Origin: Mycobacterium asiaticum
Lineage (GTDB): Bacteria > Actinomycetota > Actinomycetes > Mycobacteriales > Mycobacteriaceae
DNA: 64,000 bases
NCBI RefSeq assembly: GCF_001673635.1
Contig: NZ_LZMH01000069.1
Location: forward strand, 434,001-498,000
Direction of reading: 5' to 3'
Below the pieces are notes generated by a model. It did no database searches and was not told where the DNA came from. It saw nothing but the letters and a program-made list of their open reading frames with translations. A program made the position numbers and the translations under genes. Shown here one piece after another: positions 1 through 9,124 of the stretch. The first letter of the stretch is position 1, and the number at the start of each line of letters is the position of its first letter.

Positions 1-84
1 GAATTCTGTTTGCTCGCAACCCAGTACGACGGCCTGGCGGCCACCATCTCCGCGCTGGCGATACCGCTGGACAACCCTCACTAG
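1..84 (+). CDS. C-terminal end of a CDS truncated by the window start (possibly Rv0464c-like)
   Basis: An open frame runs from base 1 to a TAG at 82-84 and encodes 27 residues ending in IPLDNPH. No start is visible, so this is only the tail of a gene that begins outside the window. In M. tuberculosis the gene after lpdC and Rv0463, on the opposite strand, is Rv0464c, a small AhpD/carboxymuconolactone-decarboxylase-like protein. Orientation and position agree with that assignment. The identity is inferred from synteny, because the fragment is too short to show a domain. Confidence 0.5.
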   Translation, partial: EFCLLATQYDGLAATISALAIPLDNPH

Positions 85-163
85 CACCGCCGAGCGTGGG
101 GGTTATGGCGGTGCCGGCCGCGATTTTCCTGCGTGAGGCCCACGTTCGGCGAGCGCTGAGACC

Positions 164-436
164 TCAGAGGTAGAGGTTGGCCAGCACCGCCAACGTCAGT
201 GCGACGGGGGCAATGGGCAGACCGAACGCGAACGCCGACCACCCGTACTTGCGGCGCCAGCGCATCAACAGACCGCCGATCACCGCCCCAACCGCCAGCG
301 CAACCGATAGCACCAGCACCGCCAAGCTCCACTTGCTCACCGTGGTGAGGTCGTCGCCGATGGTGATGGCCACCAGCCAGAAGACGTAGCCCGCGATCAG
401 CCCGCCGATCGCGCCGATAACGGTCTCGGTCCGCAT
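164..436 (-). CDS. Small membrane protein (Rv0463-like), 90 aa
   Basis: This 90-residue protein has about three hydrophobic segments (roughly residues 5-25, 36-60 and 68-90) and a short basic stretch, RWRRKYG, between the second and third. It is therefore predicted to be an integral membrane protein with a cytoplasmic positive loop. Its ATG lies three bases after the lpdC stop, so the two are probably co-transcribed. The same tiny membrane gene follows lpdC in M. tuberculosis. No enzymatic motif is visible and its role is unknown. Confidence 0.8.
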   Translation of the reverse strand: MRTETVIGAIGGLIAGYVFWLVAITIGDDLTTVSKWSLAVLVLSVALAVGAVIGGLLMRWRRKYGWSAFAFGLPIAPVALTLAVLANLYL

Positions 437-439
437 GCG

Positions 440-1840
440 CTAGAAGTTGATCATGTGACCGACCAGACCGTGGAAGCACTCCTGCAGTGCCTCGGACATG
501 GTCGGGTGCGTGTGCACGTTGCGGGCAAGTTCGGTTGCGGTGAGGTCCCACTTCTGGGCGAGGGTGAGCTCTGGCAACAGCTCGGACACGTCGTGGCCGA
601 CCAGGTGCCCGCCGATCAGTTCGCCGTACTTGCCGTCGGCGATGAGTTTGACGAAACCGCTGGGGTCCCCGACGCCATGTGCCTTGGCGTTGGCGGTGAA
701 CGGGAACTTGGCGACCACCACGTCGTAACCCTCGTCGCGGGCCTGCTGCTCGGTGAGGCCGAAGCTGGCCACGTTGGGCTGGCAGAACGTGGCGCGCGGC
801 ATCATGCGGTAGTCGCCGAGGGCCAAAGTCTCTGCGCCGGCGATGGTTTCGGCGGCCACCACGCCCTGGGCCTCGGCCACGTGCGCGAGTTGCAATTTGG
901 CGGTGACGTCGCCGATCGCGTAGATGTGCGAGACGCTGGTCTGCATGTAGTCGGTGATGCCGATGGCCTTGCGGTCGGTCAGTTCGACGCCCACCTTGTC
1001 CAGGCCGTAGCCCTCGACATTGGGCGCAAACCCGATGGCCTGCAACACCTTTTCGGCCTTGAGCTCCTCCGACTTACCGTCCTTGCTGACGCTGACGGTG
1101 ACCTCTGAGCCGTTATCGGTAATCGAATCGACCTTGGTGCCGGTCAAAATCTTGACGCCCAGTTTCTTGAACGCCTTCTCGATCTCCTTGGACGCGTCGG
1201 CGTCCTCGTTGGGCAGCGCGCGGGGCAGGAACTCGACGATGGTGACGTCGACGCCGTAGTTCTTCAGCACGTAGCCGAACTCCATGCCGATGGCGCCGGC
1301 GCCGGCGATGATGATCGACTTCGGCAGCTCGCGGGTCAGGATGAGCTTCTCGTAGGTCACCACGTTTTCCGACAGCGACGTGCCGGGGACGAGGCGGGTG
1401 CTGCTGCCGGTGGCGATGATGGCGTGGTCGAACGTGACCTCTTCGGTCCCGCCGTCGTCGTTGAGTTCCACCGCCAGCGTGTGCGAATCGGTGAACCGGC
1501 CGTAGCCGTGGATCTCGGTGATCTTGTTCTTCTTCATCAAGAAGTGCACGCCGGCCACCCGGCCCTCGGCCACCTTGCGGCTGCGGTCGTATGCCACCCC
1601 GAAGTCGAAGGTGGCCTCACCGCTGATGCCGAAGACCTTGGCCTCCTTGGTGAAGATGTGTGCCAGTTCGGCGTTGCGCAGCAACGCCTTCGACGGGATG
1701 CAGCCGACGTTGAGGCAGACCCCGCCCCAGTATTTCGGCTCGACGATTGCGGTGTTCAGCCCTAGTTGTGCGGCACGAATGGCTGCAACATATCCGCCGG
1801 GACCTGCTCCGAGAACGACGACGTCATAGTGAGAAGTCAC
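440..1840 (-). CDS. lpdC: Dihydrolipoamide dehydrogenase (E3)
   Basis: This 466-aa flavoprotein reoxidises dihydrolipoamide with NAD+ and is the shared E3 of the pyruvate dehydrogenase and branched-chain keto acid complexes. In M. tuberculosis it also serves the peroxynitrite reductase/peroxidase system. The FAD-binding motif GAGPGGY is at residues 11-17. The redox-active disulfide is C42/C47 in [14 protein letters not shown] second Rossmann motif, [10 protein letters not shown], binds NAD. The C-terminal active-site pair H445/E450 sits in HTHPTMSE. Length matches the family. A tandem palindromic repeat lies just upstream of the start, between this gene and the membrane-protein genes. Confidence 0.97.
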   Translation of the reverse strand: MTSHYDVVVLGAGPGGYVAAIRAAQLGLNTAIVEPKYWGGVCLNVGCIPSKALLRNAELAHIFTKEAKVFGISGEATFDFGVAYDRSRKVAEGRVAGVHFLMKKNKITEIHGYGRFTDSHTLAVELNDDGGTEEVTFDHAIIATGSSTRLVPGTSLSENVVTYEKLILTRELPKSIIIAGAGAIGMEFGYVLKNYGVDVTIVEFLPRALPNEDADASKEIEKAFKKLGVKILTGTKVDSITDNGSEVTVSVSKDGKSEELKAEKVLQAIGFAPNVEGYGLDKVGVELTDRKAIGITDYMQTSVSHIYAIGDVTAKLQLAHVAEAQGVVAAETIAGAETLALGDYRMMPRATFCQPNVASFGLTEQQARDEGYDVVVAKFPFTANAKAHGVGDPSGFVKLIADGKYGELIGGHLVGHDVSELLPELTLAQKWDLTATELARNVHTHPTMSEALQECFHGLVGHMINF

Positions 1841-1852
1841 CAGTTCACCCTA

Positions 1853-1955
1853 GTGGTGATCGCCAGCGCCGCGAAGCGGGGCGCAGCGGGTCACCACCAT
1901 TCGGCCCCGTGGTGATCGCCAGCGCCGCGAAGCGGGGCGCAGCGGGTCACCACCA
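1853..1955. repeat. Two tandem copies of a 47-bp palindromic repeat
   Basis: Bases 1853-1899 and 1909-1955 are identical 47-bp copies separated by 9 bp (period 56). Each copy begins GTGGTGATCGCC and ends GGGTCACCACCA, so its ends are inverted (TGGTGA/TCACCA). The centre, GCGCCGCGAAGCGGGGCGC, can fold into a hairpin with a GAA loop. The pair fills the gap between lpdC and the upstream membrane gene. It looks like a dispersed palindromic unit or a variable-number tandem repeat locus. No coding function is seen. Confidence 0.85.
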
Positions 1956-1962
1956 ATTCAGC

Positions 1963-2589
1963 TCAGTAGGGGAGGACGCCCATCAAACACGGTGTCGTCA
2001 CCCGCTCGCAGTAATAGGACCCATACAGCGGCGCCGCCGCGGCCACGGACGCGAAAGGCGCCGACATCACGGCGATCGATAGCGCGGCAATCAGCGGTTT
2101 GCCTCTCACCATCGCCAGGACCGGTCCCGCCACCGAGCAGGCCATGACGTAGACGAACACCGCAAACACCGGCGGCGTCTTGTCGATGGTGTGGTACCAC
2201 CAGTAGTACAAACTCAGCCCGAACACCGCGGCGAAGAACCACACGCCCAGCAGCACCAACACCAACTTCCACCACTTCAGGTAGAGGTAGCGGCCCGGCA
2301 CGGCAACGGGTCCCGGCGCCTCGGGCGTCGCATCCGGCGCCACCGCGGCGGTCACGGGTGCCGGCTGTTCCTCCGGCACCGGCTCCGCCTTCTTGGCCGG
2401 CTCGTCCAGGCCGGGCAACGGGAGAACGGGCTGGGAGTCCGTGTCGTCGAAGTTCGGCACGAACGGCACCGAGGGCTCACCGGCGTCGTACTCCGCCGAC
2501 AGCGGCACCTCGCCGCTGTCGAAGTCCGGCACGAAGGGTTCGGTTCCCGGGCTCGAGACGCGTTCGTCGTCCGCCTTCTCGTCAGCCAC
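1963..2589 (-). CDS. Membrane protein with acidic Pro-rich N-terminus (Rv0461-like)
   Basis: The GTG at 2589 overlaps the upstream stop (2584-2582) by 8 bases and follows GAGTGG. It gives 208 residues. An open extension to an earlier start would lie wholly inside the upstream gene. Residues 1-100 are acidic and Pro/Ala-rich (VPDFDSGEVPLS, VPEEQPAPV), a likely disordered cytoplasmic tail. Three or four hydrophobic segments follow, starting at WWKLVLVLLGVWFF, and the last ends in a short tail with two cysteines. It matches the position of the transmembrane gene upstream of lpdC in M. tuberculosis. Function is unknown. Confidence 0.7.
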   Translation of the reverse strand: MADEKADDERVSSPGTEPFVPDFDSGEVPLSAEYDAGEPSVPFVPNFDDTDSQPVLPLPGLDEPAKKAEPVPEEQPAPVTAAVAPDATPEAPGPVAVPGRYLYLKWWKLVLVLLGVWFFAAVFGLSLYYWWYHTIDKTPPVFAVFVYVMACSVAGPVLAMVRGKPLIAALSIAVMSAPFASVAAAAPLYGSYYCERVTTPCLMGVLPY

Positions 2590-2857
2590 CGGCAACCACT
2601 CGCAACGCGACCAGCATGCCCAGCCAACCGGGCGCCAGGGCAAGGATTCCCGCGCCGAGCATCGTCACCCACCGGCGTCCGGAGAACAGGATGACCGACA
2701 ATCCGATCAGGCTCGGGATCCCGACGACCAGGGCGATCGCCACATCCGGACGCATCCGGTGCACCAGCACGGTGGACACGACGCCGAGCAGCTGCCCGGC
2801 CGCACTCCCGATCAGCAGGGCGCTGGCAAGCAGCCACGCACGCGGAAGCGGAATCAC
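2582..2857 (-). CDS. Small hydrophobic membrane protein (Rv0460-like), 91 aa
   Basis: The protein is nearly all hydrophobic, with segments around WLLASALLIGSAAG, IALVVGIPSLIGLSVILF and TMLGAGILALAPGWLG: three predicted membrane helices. The frame stays open back to 2962, but that stretch overlaps the preceding DUF779 gene and is Arg-rich. The GTG at 2857 (TVIPLPRAW), 26 bases after the DUF779 stop, is therefore the likely start. No strong ribosome-binding site is seen, so the start is uncertain. It sits in a run of same-strand genes (aldehyde dehydrogenase, DUF779, two membrane genes, lpdC). Confidence 0.65.
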   Translation of the reverse strand: MIPLPRAWLLASALLIGSAAGQLLGVVSTVLVHRMRPDVAIALVVGIPSLIGLSVILFSGRRWVTMLGAGILALAPGWLGMLVALRVVAGG

Positions 2858-2882
2858 GGTGTACGACTTTACTGAGTCTCCG

Positions 2883-3368
2883 TTACGGGATCGGGCACGT
2901 TCCCGGCGCGTCCTGCGCGTCCCGCGGATCCACCACGAAGCCGCGGGCCGACGGTCGCTCACCGCGTTCGTACGCCGCCCCGGTGATCACCGGAGCGGCC
3001 TCAACCAGCTCTTTCTCGGCATCGCTGTAGACCCGCCCTCGGCTGAGAAACCGCACTCCTTCGGGTGCCTCGAGGCTGAACCCGCCACCGCGTCCCGGCA
3101 CCATGTCGATGACCAGTTGGGTGTGCTTCCACGTCTGGTACTGCGGACCCGAGATCCACACGGGCACACCCTCCTCCCCCACGTCGAGCACGCCCAACAG
3201 GACGTCGCGGTCGCCGACCAGGAAGTCGCCGCGCGGGTAACACATCGGCGAAGACCCGTCGCAGCAACCGCCGGACTGGTGGAACATCACCGGGCCGTGC
3301 CGTTGCTGCAGGCGGGTCAGCAGCGCGGCCGCCTCGATGGTGATGAGCGCTCCGGGCGGAGCCTCCAT
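2883..3368 (-). CDS. DUF779 protein linked to aldehyde dehydrogenase (Rv0459-like)
   Basis: This 161-aa protein belongs to the DUF779 family, whose members are usually encoded next to acetaldehyde-type dehydrogenases. The conserved Cys-rich motif SGGCCDGSSPMCYP is at about residues 32-45, followed by WISGPQYQTWKHTQ and the family end VDPRDA. The cysteines suggest metal or redox chemistry, but no biochemical role is established. Its ATG overlaps the TGA of the dehydrogenase by one base (TGATG), which implies translational coupling and a shared pathway. Confidence 0.9.
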   Translation of the reverse strand: MEAPPGALITIEAAALLTRLQQRHGPVMFHQSGGCCDGSSPMCYPRGDFLVGDRDVLLGVLDVGEEGVPVWISGPQYQTWKHTQLVIDMVPGRGGGFSLEAPEGVRFLSRGRVYSDAEKELVEAAPVITGAAYERGERPSARGFVVDPRDAQDAPGTCPIP

Positions 3369-4891
3369 CAGAAGAATCCCAGCGCCTTATCGGAGTAGGA
3401 GGTCAGCAGGTTCTTGGTCTGCTGGTAGTGCTCGAGCGCCATCTTGTGCCCCTCGCGACCGAAGCCCGACTGCTTGTAGCCACCGAAGGCCGAGTGCGGC
3501 GGATAAACGTGGTAGCAGTTCACCCACACCCGTCCGGCCTTGATCTCCCGGCCGGCCCGGTAGGCGGTGTTGCCGTCCCGGCTCCACACCCCCGCCCCGA
3601 GGCCGTACAGGGTGTCGTTGGCGATGCCCATCGCGTCGGCGTAGGTGTCAAACGGGGTCACCGCCACCACCGGGCCGAAAATCTCCTCCTGGAATATCCG
3701 CATCTTGTTGTTTCCGGTGAAGATCGTCGGCTGCACGTAGTAGCCACCGGACAAGTCGCCGCCCAGCTCGGCGCGCTCGCCGCCGGTAATGATCTTCGCG
3801 CCCTCACCCTTGCCGATCTCGATGTAGGACAAGATCTTTTCCAGCTGATCGTTGGACGCCTGCGACCCGAGCATGGTCTCGGTGTCCAGCGGGTCGCCCT
3901 GGCGGACCGCCTTGGTGCGGATCGCGGCCAGTTCCAGAAACTCGTCGTGAATGTCGGATTGGATCAGGCTGCGCGACGGGCACGTGCACACCTCGCCCTG
4001 ATTGAGGGCGAACATCGTAAAGCCTTCCAGTGCCTTGTCTTGGAAGTCGTCGTTGGCGGCCATCACATCGGAGAAGAAGATGTTCGGGCTCTTGCCGCCG
4101 AGTTCCAGGGTGACCGGGATCAGGTTCTGCGAGGCGTACTGCATGATCAGTCGCCCCGTGGTGGTCTCGCCGGTGAAAGCGATCTTGGCGATCCGGTCGC
4201 TGGAGGCCAACGGTTTCCCGGCTTCGGCGCCGAATCCGTTGACGACGTTGACGACGCCGGGCGGCAGCAGATCACCGATCAGGGACATCAGGAACAGGAT
4301 CGAGGCCGGGGTCTGTTCGGCCGGCTTGAGCACGATCGCGTTGCCGGCCGCGAGCGCCGGTGCCAGCTTCCAGGCCCCCATCAGGATCGGGAAGTTCCAC
4401 GGGATGATCTGCCCGACAACGCCGAGCGGTTCGTGGAAGTGGTAGGCCACGGTGTCCTCGTCGATCTGGGACAGCGCGCCCTCCTGGGCACGGATGGCCG
4501 CCGCGAAGTACCGGAAATGGTCGGCGGCCAACGGTATGTCGGCGGCGATGGCCTCGCGGACCGGTTTGCCGTTGTCCCATACCTCCGCGACGGCCAGCGC
4601 GTGTGCGTTCGTGTCGATGCGGTCCGCGATCTTGTTCAGGATCGCCGCGCGCTCCGCGGGCGAAGTCTTGCCCCACGCGGGCGCGGCGGCGTGTGCCGCA
4701 TCGAGCGCCTTCTCGATGTCGGTTTCGTCGGAGCGGGGGATCTCGCAGAACGGCTGACCGGTCACCGGTGTCGGATTCTCGAAGTAGCGGCCCGCCGCGG
4801 GCGCAACCCACTCGCCACCGATGAAGTTCCCGTACCGCGATTCGTACGACATCAGGGCTCCGGAAGCTCCCGGACGTGCAAAGACAGGCAT
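3368..4891 (-). CDS. NAD(P)-dependent aldehyde dehydrogenase (Rv0458-like)
   Basis: The 507-aa product is a class-3-superfamily aldehyde dehydrogenase that oxidises aldehydes to acids. It has the catalytic Glu motif LELGGKSPN, the nucleophilic Cys in [10 protein letters not shown], the cofactor motif FTGETTTG, and the C-terminal family signature [13 protein letters not shown]. The frame opens earlier, but the ATG at 4891 (MPVFARPG) is preceded by AAGAGGAG at good spacing and gives the 507-aa length of the M. tuberculosis protein. It is coupled to DUF779. The promoter lies in the 56-bp gap shared with the divergent oligopeptidase. Confidence 0.95.
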   Translation of the reverse strand: MPVFARPGASGALMSYESRYGNFIGGEWVAPAAGRYFENPTPVTGQPFCEIPRSDETDIEKALDAAHAAAPAWGKTSPAERAAILNKIADRIDTNAHALAVAEVWDNGKPVREAIAADIPLAADHFRYFAAAIRAQEGALSQIDEDTVAYHFHEPLGVVGQIIPWNFPILMGAWKLAPALAAGNAIVLKPAEQTPASILFLMSLIGDLLPPGVVNVVNGFGAEAGKPLASSDRIAKIAFTGETTTGRLIMQYASQNLIPVTLELGGKSPNIFFSDVMAANDDFQDKALEGFTMFALNQGEVCTCPSRSLIQSDIHDEFLELAAIRTKAVRQGDPLDTETMLGSQASNDQLEKILSYIEIGKGEGAKIITGGERAELGGDLSGGYYVQPTIFTGNNKMRIFQEEIFGPVVAVTPFDTYADAMGIANDTLYGLGAGVWSRDGNTAYRAGREIKAGRVWVNCYHVYPPHSAFGGYKQSGFGREGHKMALEHYQQTKNLLTSYSDKALGFF

Positions 4892-4947
4892 CTCTCGGCT
4901 CCTCTTAGGGTTCATGTAATACAGCTCACAGTACCGCTGGGACCACA

Positions 4948-6975
4948 ATGGCAGCTATGGCATCTGAGGCTGAAGACCCGTACCTGTGGCTCGAGGACGT
5001 CACCGGCGACGAGGCACTCGACTGGGTGCGCGCCCGCAACGAGCCGACCAAGGCGCAGTTCTGCGACGACGACTTCGAGACGATGCGTGTGCAGGCGCTG
5101 GAGGTGCTCGACACCGACGCCCGGATTCCTTACGTGCGCCGGCGCGGCGAGTATCTGTACGACTTCTGGCGCGACGCCACCAACCCGCGCGGGCTGTGGC
5201 GTCGCACCACGCTGGAGAGCTACCGCACCGATTCTCCGGAATGGGACGTCCTGATCGATGTCGACGAACTGGGCCGGGCCGACGGCAAGAACTGGGTGTG
5301 GGCCGGTGCCGACGTGCTCGAGCCGGAGCTCACCCGCGCGCTGATCAGCCTGTCGCCGGGCGGGTCGGACGCGGTGATCGTGCGTGAATTCGACATGCAG
5401 ACACGCGAATTCGTCGCCGACGGGTTCGAATTGCCGGAAGCCAAATCGCAGATCGGCTGGGACGACCCGGACACCGTGCTGGTGGGCACCGACTTCGGGC
5501 CGGATTCGCTGACCGAGTCCGGTTACCCGCGCATCCTCAAGCGGTGGCGCCGCGGCACACCGCTGACGGACGCCGAGACGATCTTCGAGGGGGAACGCAC
5601 CGACGTCAGCGCCGGCGGTTCCACCGACCGCACACCGGGATTCGAACGCACCTTCGTCGGGCGCTCGCTGGACTTCTGGAACCGCCAGCGATACGAGCTG
5701 CGGGGCACGGATCTGGTTTCCATCGATGCGCCGACCGACGCCAGCAGCATCTCGGTGCATCGCGAGTGGCTCCTGATCGATCTGCGCACGGACTGGTCCG
5801 TCGGGGGAACGACATATCGCGCCGGATCCCTGCTGGCCGTCAATTACAACGAATTCCTCAGTGGCGCAAGGAATTTACAGGTGATTTTCGAGCCGGACGA
5901 ACACACTTGCTTGTACCACTACGCATGGACCAAAGACCGGCTGCTGCTCGTTTCACTGGCCGACGTGGCCAGCCGGGTCGAGATCGTTACGCCCGGGACG
6001 TGGCGACGCGAACCCGTCCAGGGCCTGCCCGAGTCGACCAACACCGTGGTGGTCGCAGCCGATGACACCGGCGACGAGTTCTTCCTGGACTCCAGCGGGT
6101 TCACCGCGCCGTCCCGTCTGCTGCGTGGCACGGGTCCGGGAGCGCTAGAGCAAATCAAATCCGCGCCGTCGTTCTTCGATGCCGAAAACATCTCGGTGGC
6201 ACAACATTTCGTGGAATCGAAGGACGGCACATTGATCCCGTATTTCGTGGTGCGCCCTGACGGCGGCCAGGGGCCGACCCCCACCCTGCTCTACGGTTAC
6301 GGCGGCTTCGAGACGTCGAACACGCCGGGTTACAGCGGTGTGCTGGGCCGGTTGTGGCTGGCGCGCGGTGGCACCTACGTGCTGGCCAACATCCGCGGCG
6401 GCGGCGAGTACGGACCGGGCTGGCACACCCAGGCGATGCGCGACGGCCGGCACAAGGTGGCCGAGGACTTCGCCGCGGTGGCAGACGATCTGGTGGCGCG
6501 CGGCATCACCACCGTCGACCAACTCGGCGCCCAGGGCGGCAGCAACGGTGGACTGCTGATGGGCATCATGCTGACCAAATATCCGGAGAAGTTCGGCGCG
6601 CTGGTCTGCAGTGTGCCGTTGCTCGACATGAAGCGCTACCACCTGCTGCTGGCCGGCGCCTCATGGGTGGCCGAGTACGGCGACCCCGACGACCCCGACG
6701 ATTGGGCGTTCATCTCCGAATACTCGCCGTATCAAAACATTTCAGGTGATCGGAAGTACCCGCCGATACTGATGACCACGTCCACGCGCGACGACCGGGT
6801 GCATCCGGGGCATGCCCGCAAGATGACCGCCGCCCTAGAGGCCCTCGGCCAACCGGTCTGGTACTACGAGAACATCGAGGGTGGCCACGGTGGCGCGGCC
6901 GACAATGAGCAGCTCGCGTTCAAGTCGGCGTTGAGTTACTCGTTCCTGTGGCGGACGCTGGGCCGCCGGTCATAG
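4948..6975 (+). CDS. Prolyl oligopeptidase family serine peptidase, S9A (Rv0457c-like)
   Basis: This 675-aa cytoplasmic peptidase has the S9 architecture: an N-terminal beta-propeller that limits access to short peptides, and a C-terminal alpha/beta-hydrolase domain. The catalytic triad is readable: S532 in GGSNGGLL, D616 in STRDDRVHP and H647 in EGGHGG. The signature YGYGGFE also precedes the hydrolase domain. The start could be the ATG at 4948 or the one at 4957; the longer form is given because GGGA precedes it. It is divergent from the aldehyde dehydrogenase. The physiological substrate is unknown. Confidence 0.93.
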   Translation: MAAMASEAEDPYLWLEDVTGDEALDWVRARNEPTKAQFCDDDFETMRVQALEVLDTDARIPYVRRRGEYLYDFWRDATNPRGLWRRTTLESYRTDSPEWDVLIDVDELGRADGKNWVWAGADVLEPELTRALISLSPGGSDAVIVREFDMQTREFVADGFELPEAKSQIGWDDPDTVLVGTDFGPDSLTESGYPRILKRWRRGTPLTDAETIFEGERTDVSAGGSTDRTPGFERTFVGRSLDFWNRQRYELRGTDLVSIDAPTDASSISVHREWLLIDLRTDWSVGGTTYRAGSLLAVNYNEFLSGARNLQVIFEPDEHTCLYHYAWTKDRLLLVSLADVASRVEIVTPGTWRREPVQGLPESTNTVVVAADDTGDEFFLDSSGFTAPSRLLRGTGPGALEQIKSAPSFFDAENISVAQHFVESKDGTLIPYFVVRPDGGQGPTPTLLYGYGGFETSNTPGYSGVLGRLWLARGGTYVLANIRGGGEYGPGWHTQAMRDGRHKVAEDFAAVADDLVARGITTVDQLGAQGGSNGGLLMGIMLTKYPEKFGALVCSVPLLDMKRYHLLLAGASWVAEYGDPDDPDDWAFISEYSPYQNISGDRKYPPILMTTSTRDDRVHPGHARKMTAALEALGQPVWYYENIEGGHGGAADNEQLAFKSALSYSFLWRTLGRRS

Positions 6976-6985
6976 TAGTCGCGGG

Positions 6986-8350
6986 TCAACCCGGCAATTG
7001 GCCATTCAGCCGCGCCTCGACCCGCTCCAGTTCGGATGCCGCATCGCTGTGGCCATATTCCGAAAGCACCCTGCCCAGTCCGGTCAGAGCCCGATCGAGG
7101 TCGGCGGTGAAGGGGTGCCGGGTTGCCGTCGGCAGCGCGTAACGCAGCTGTGTGACCGCTTCGCACTGGTCGTCTCCGGCCAGCTGCGGGATGGCCCTGG
7201 CGAACACGTCCAGCACCCGGGCACAGGTTTGATGCTGGCCTCCGTTGATCGCGCCGACCGCGATGCTCGACAACGCCGCCAGCACCTCGGGAATCGTGCG
7301 GTCGGTGTAGACGATCGGCAATGGTTGATCACCGTTGCCGGCCCCGGCCGCCGATGCGGACTCGCTCGCCCAGCGGGCCAGCAGCACGTAGAGGCCGTCG
7401 ACGGTTACCAGGGCGGCCTCGGGATCCCGTTGTGTCGCAGCGGCCCATCCCATGCTGGCCAATTGGTGCACGCCGTAGGACGGCTCGCGGTCCAGTTGCC
7501 GCTCTCTGCCGCAGCGCAACGCATCCAGGACGGCGTCGGCCAGCCGGGCGCGTTCGTCGGCGTTCTCGGCCCGCACGGTTGCTAGCTCCGACCCGGTGAC
7601 GAAGTGGCTGCCCAGCCTGGCGATGAAGTCGATCTCGGCTTCGCCCTGGGCGGACTCCAGCGCGTGCCGCAGGGTGGCCAGGTGAATGTCGACGAGATAT
7701 CCGCTGCACTCGGACCGGACGGTGAGCGCGGGCAGGTGCTCGAGCTGTGGCTCGTGCCGCATCCGGCACAACCAGTTCAACTGCTGCGTGCGGGTGGCGA
7801 TGGTGTGCTGCACGATACGTTCGACCACCGAAGGCGGCCGCAGCTGGTCGAGCACCAGGTAGCCGAACACCACCAGCCCCGTCAGCGCGAGCACGCTGAG
7901 TAGCAGGGCCGCGGCCGTGCTGAACACCGCGTGCTCGGGATCGACGAGCGCGAGCACCACCACGTAGTACGCCGAGAGACCGGCGAAATACCCGAAGAAC
8001 GCTTGATTGACGCGGCGGCGCAGGAACTGCTCCACCACTACCCAGGTGAACACGTCTGCCATCCGGTGCACCAGGGTGAGCAGCAGCACGAAGGTGATGG
8101 TCATCAGCGTGAGCATCCCGGGCGCCACGGTGCGCAGCATTGACTGGTTCTCTTGCGGCGGTGCCAGTTTGGACAGAGCGTGCGCGGCCGGTTTGATCCA
8201 TTCGGCATCCGAGCCGTCCAGCACGCTGGTGATCACCCCAAGCACAATGAATCCCGCGATGATGGCCAGCGGCACCGATAGAAACTCCTGAAGCGCCCGC
8301 CGCAACCCGCTTTCGCGCCGCGGCCGCGCTGTTCCTGCCGTCGGGCGCAT
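6986..8350 (-). CDS. DUF2254 membrane protein
   Basis: This 454-aa protein has four predicted membrane helices in its first half (about residues 25-45, 75-100, 120-140 and 147-170). Between helices 2 and 3 is an Arg-rich FLRRRVNQAFFGYFAG loop. A long soluble cytoplasmic region follows, with family-like segments such as SGYLVDIHL and DVQ-like helices. This architecture is that of DUF2254, whose function is unknown. The gene lies tail-to-tail with the oligopeptidase gene. I recall no gene here in M. tuberculosis, so it may be a locus-specific insertion. Confidence 0.8.
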   Translation of the reverse strand: MRPTAGTARPRRESGLRRALQEFLSVPLAIIAGFIVLGVITSVLDGSDAEWIKPAAHALSKLAPPQENQSMLRTVAPGMLTLMTITFVLLLTLVHRMADVFTWVVVEQFLRRRVNQAFFGYFAGLSAYYVVVLALVDPEHAVFSTAAALLLSVLALTGLVVFGYLVLDQLRPPSVVERIVQHTIATRTQQLNWLCRMRHEPQLEHLPALTVRSECSGYLVDIHLATLRHALESAQGEAEIDFIARLGSHFVTGSELATVRAENADERARLADAVLDALRCGRERQLDREPSYGVHQLASMGWAAATQRDPEAALVTVDGLYVLLARWASESASAAGAGNGDQPLPIVYTDRTIPEVLAALSSIAVGAINGGQHQTCARVLDVFARAIPQLAGDDQCEAVTQLRYALPTATRHPFTADLDRALTGLGRVLSEYGHSDAASELERVEARLNGQLPG

Positions 8351-8439
8351 ACCCGCTTACCTACCCGTTCGAGCAGACGCCGAACCGATCGTGAGCGTCG
8401 CAACGTCTAGCCGCCGCGGACTTCGGGCACCCTAGGGAG

Positions 8440-9078
8440 ATGTCCTCGCAGCTGCCCGGAGTCTTCCAGTCGTTCGCCCCAGCGCTCGACCGCTACGGCT
8501 ACGCGGCGGTGGTCCTGCTGGTCGGATTGGAGGGTATCGGCATTCCGTTGCCCGGGCAGATCATCCTGATCGCCGCGGGAATCTATGCCGGCGCGGGTGA
8601 ATTGAGCCTGGCTCTGGTGTTGATCGCCGGTCTGCTGGCCGCCGTATGCGGCGACAACAGCGGCTACGCCATCGGGAGGTTCGGGGGCCGGGCGCTGGTG
8701 TTGCGGTTCGGCCGGTACGTATTTCTCACCGAGAAGCGCCTGGCGGCGACCGAGCGCTTCTTCGGCCGACGCGGCGTGTTCGTCGTGCTGATCGGCCGGT
8801 TCGTGGACGGACTGCGGCAGGCCAGCGGGATCGTCTGCGGACTGGCCCGGATGAGGTGGCGGCGGTATCTGGCCTACAACGCGCTGGGATCCACCGTTTG
8901 GGTCGCCGTCTGGGTGTTCGCCGGCTATCTCGCCGGCAGTCACATCGCAGCGCTCTACGCGGTCGCCCACCATCACGCCAAGTACCTGCTGATCGGGCTC
9001 GCCGTGCTGGTTGCGGGCGGGCTGGCCGGCTGGGCCATCAAACGCCGTGCCAACCGGCGGGCCGCGGCCGAGTGCTGA
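8440..9078 (+). CDS. DedA family (SNARE-associated/VTT domain) membrane protein
   Basis: The 212-aa product has four to five membrane segments and the DedA motifs GLEGIGIPLPGQIIL, AVCGDNSGYAIGRFGG and FGRRGVFVVLIGRFVDGLRQASGIVCG. The last contains the conserved R-F-x-D/P-G-x-R signature. DedA/VTT proteins scramble or flip lipids such as undecaprenyl phosphate or phosphatidylethanolamine. The C-terminus ends in a basic tail, IKRRANRRAAAE. It is divergent from the DUF2254 gene. It is not part of the corresponding M. tuberculosis interval as I recall it, so the pair looks like an insertion between the oligopeptidase gene and echA2. Confidence 0.9.
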   Translation: MSSQLPGVFQSFAPALDRYGYAAVVLLVGLEGIGIPLPGQIILIAAGIYAGAGELSLALVLIAGLLAAVCGDNSGYAIGRFGGRALVLRFGRYVFLTEKRLAATERFFGRRGVFVVLIGRFVDGLRQASGIVCGLARMRWRRYLAYNALGSTVWVAVWVFAGYLAGSHIAALYAVAHHHAKYLLIGLAVLVAGGLAGWAIKRRANRRAAAEC

Positions 9079-9124
9079 CCTGGGGCGCTTGACACTCCCG
9101 TCCGCCGCGGCTTCGCTTCGGGCT

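Noticed and set aside
1853-1955. Possible short CRISPR array
   Set aside because: Only two units with a 9-base spacer and no cas genes; the hairpin ends fit a palindromic intergenic repeat better.
3428-5254. Long + strand open frame (608 codons) antisense to the aldehyde dehydrogenase and running into the oligopeptidase
   Set aside because: It is a high-GC shadow frame: Arg/Gly/Val-rich with no motif, while the opposite strand encodes a complete aldehyde dehydrogenase.
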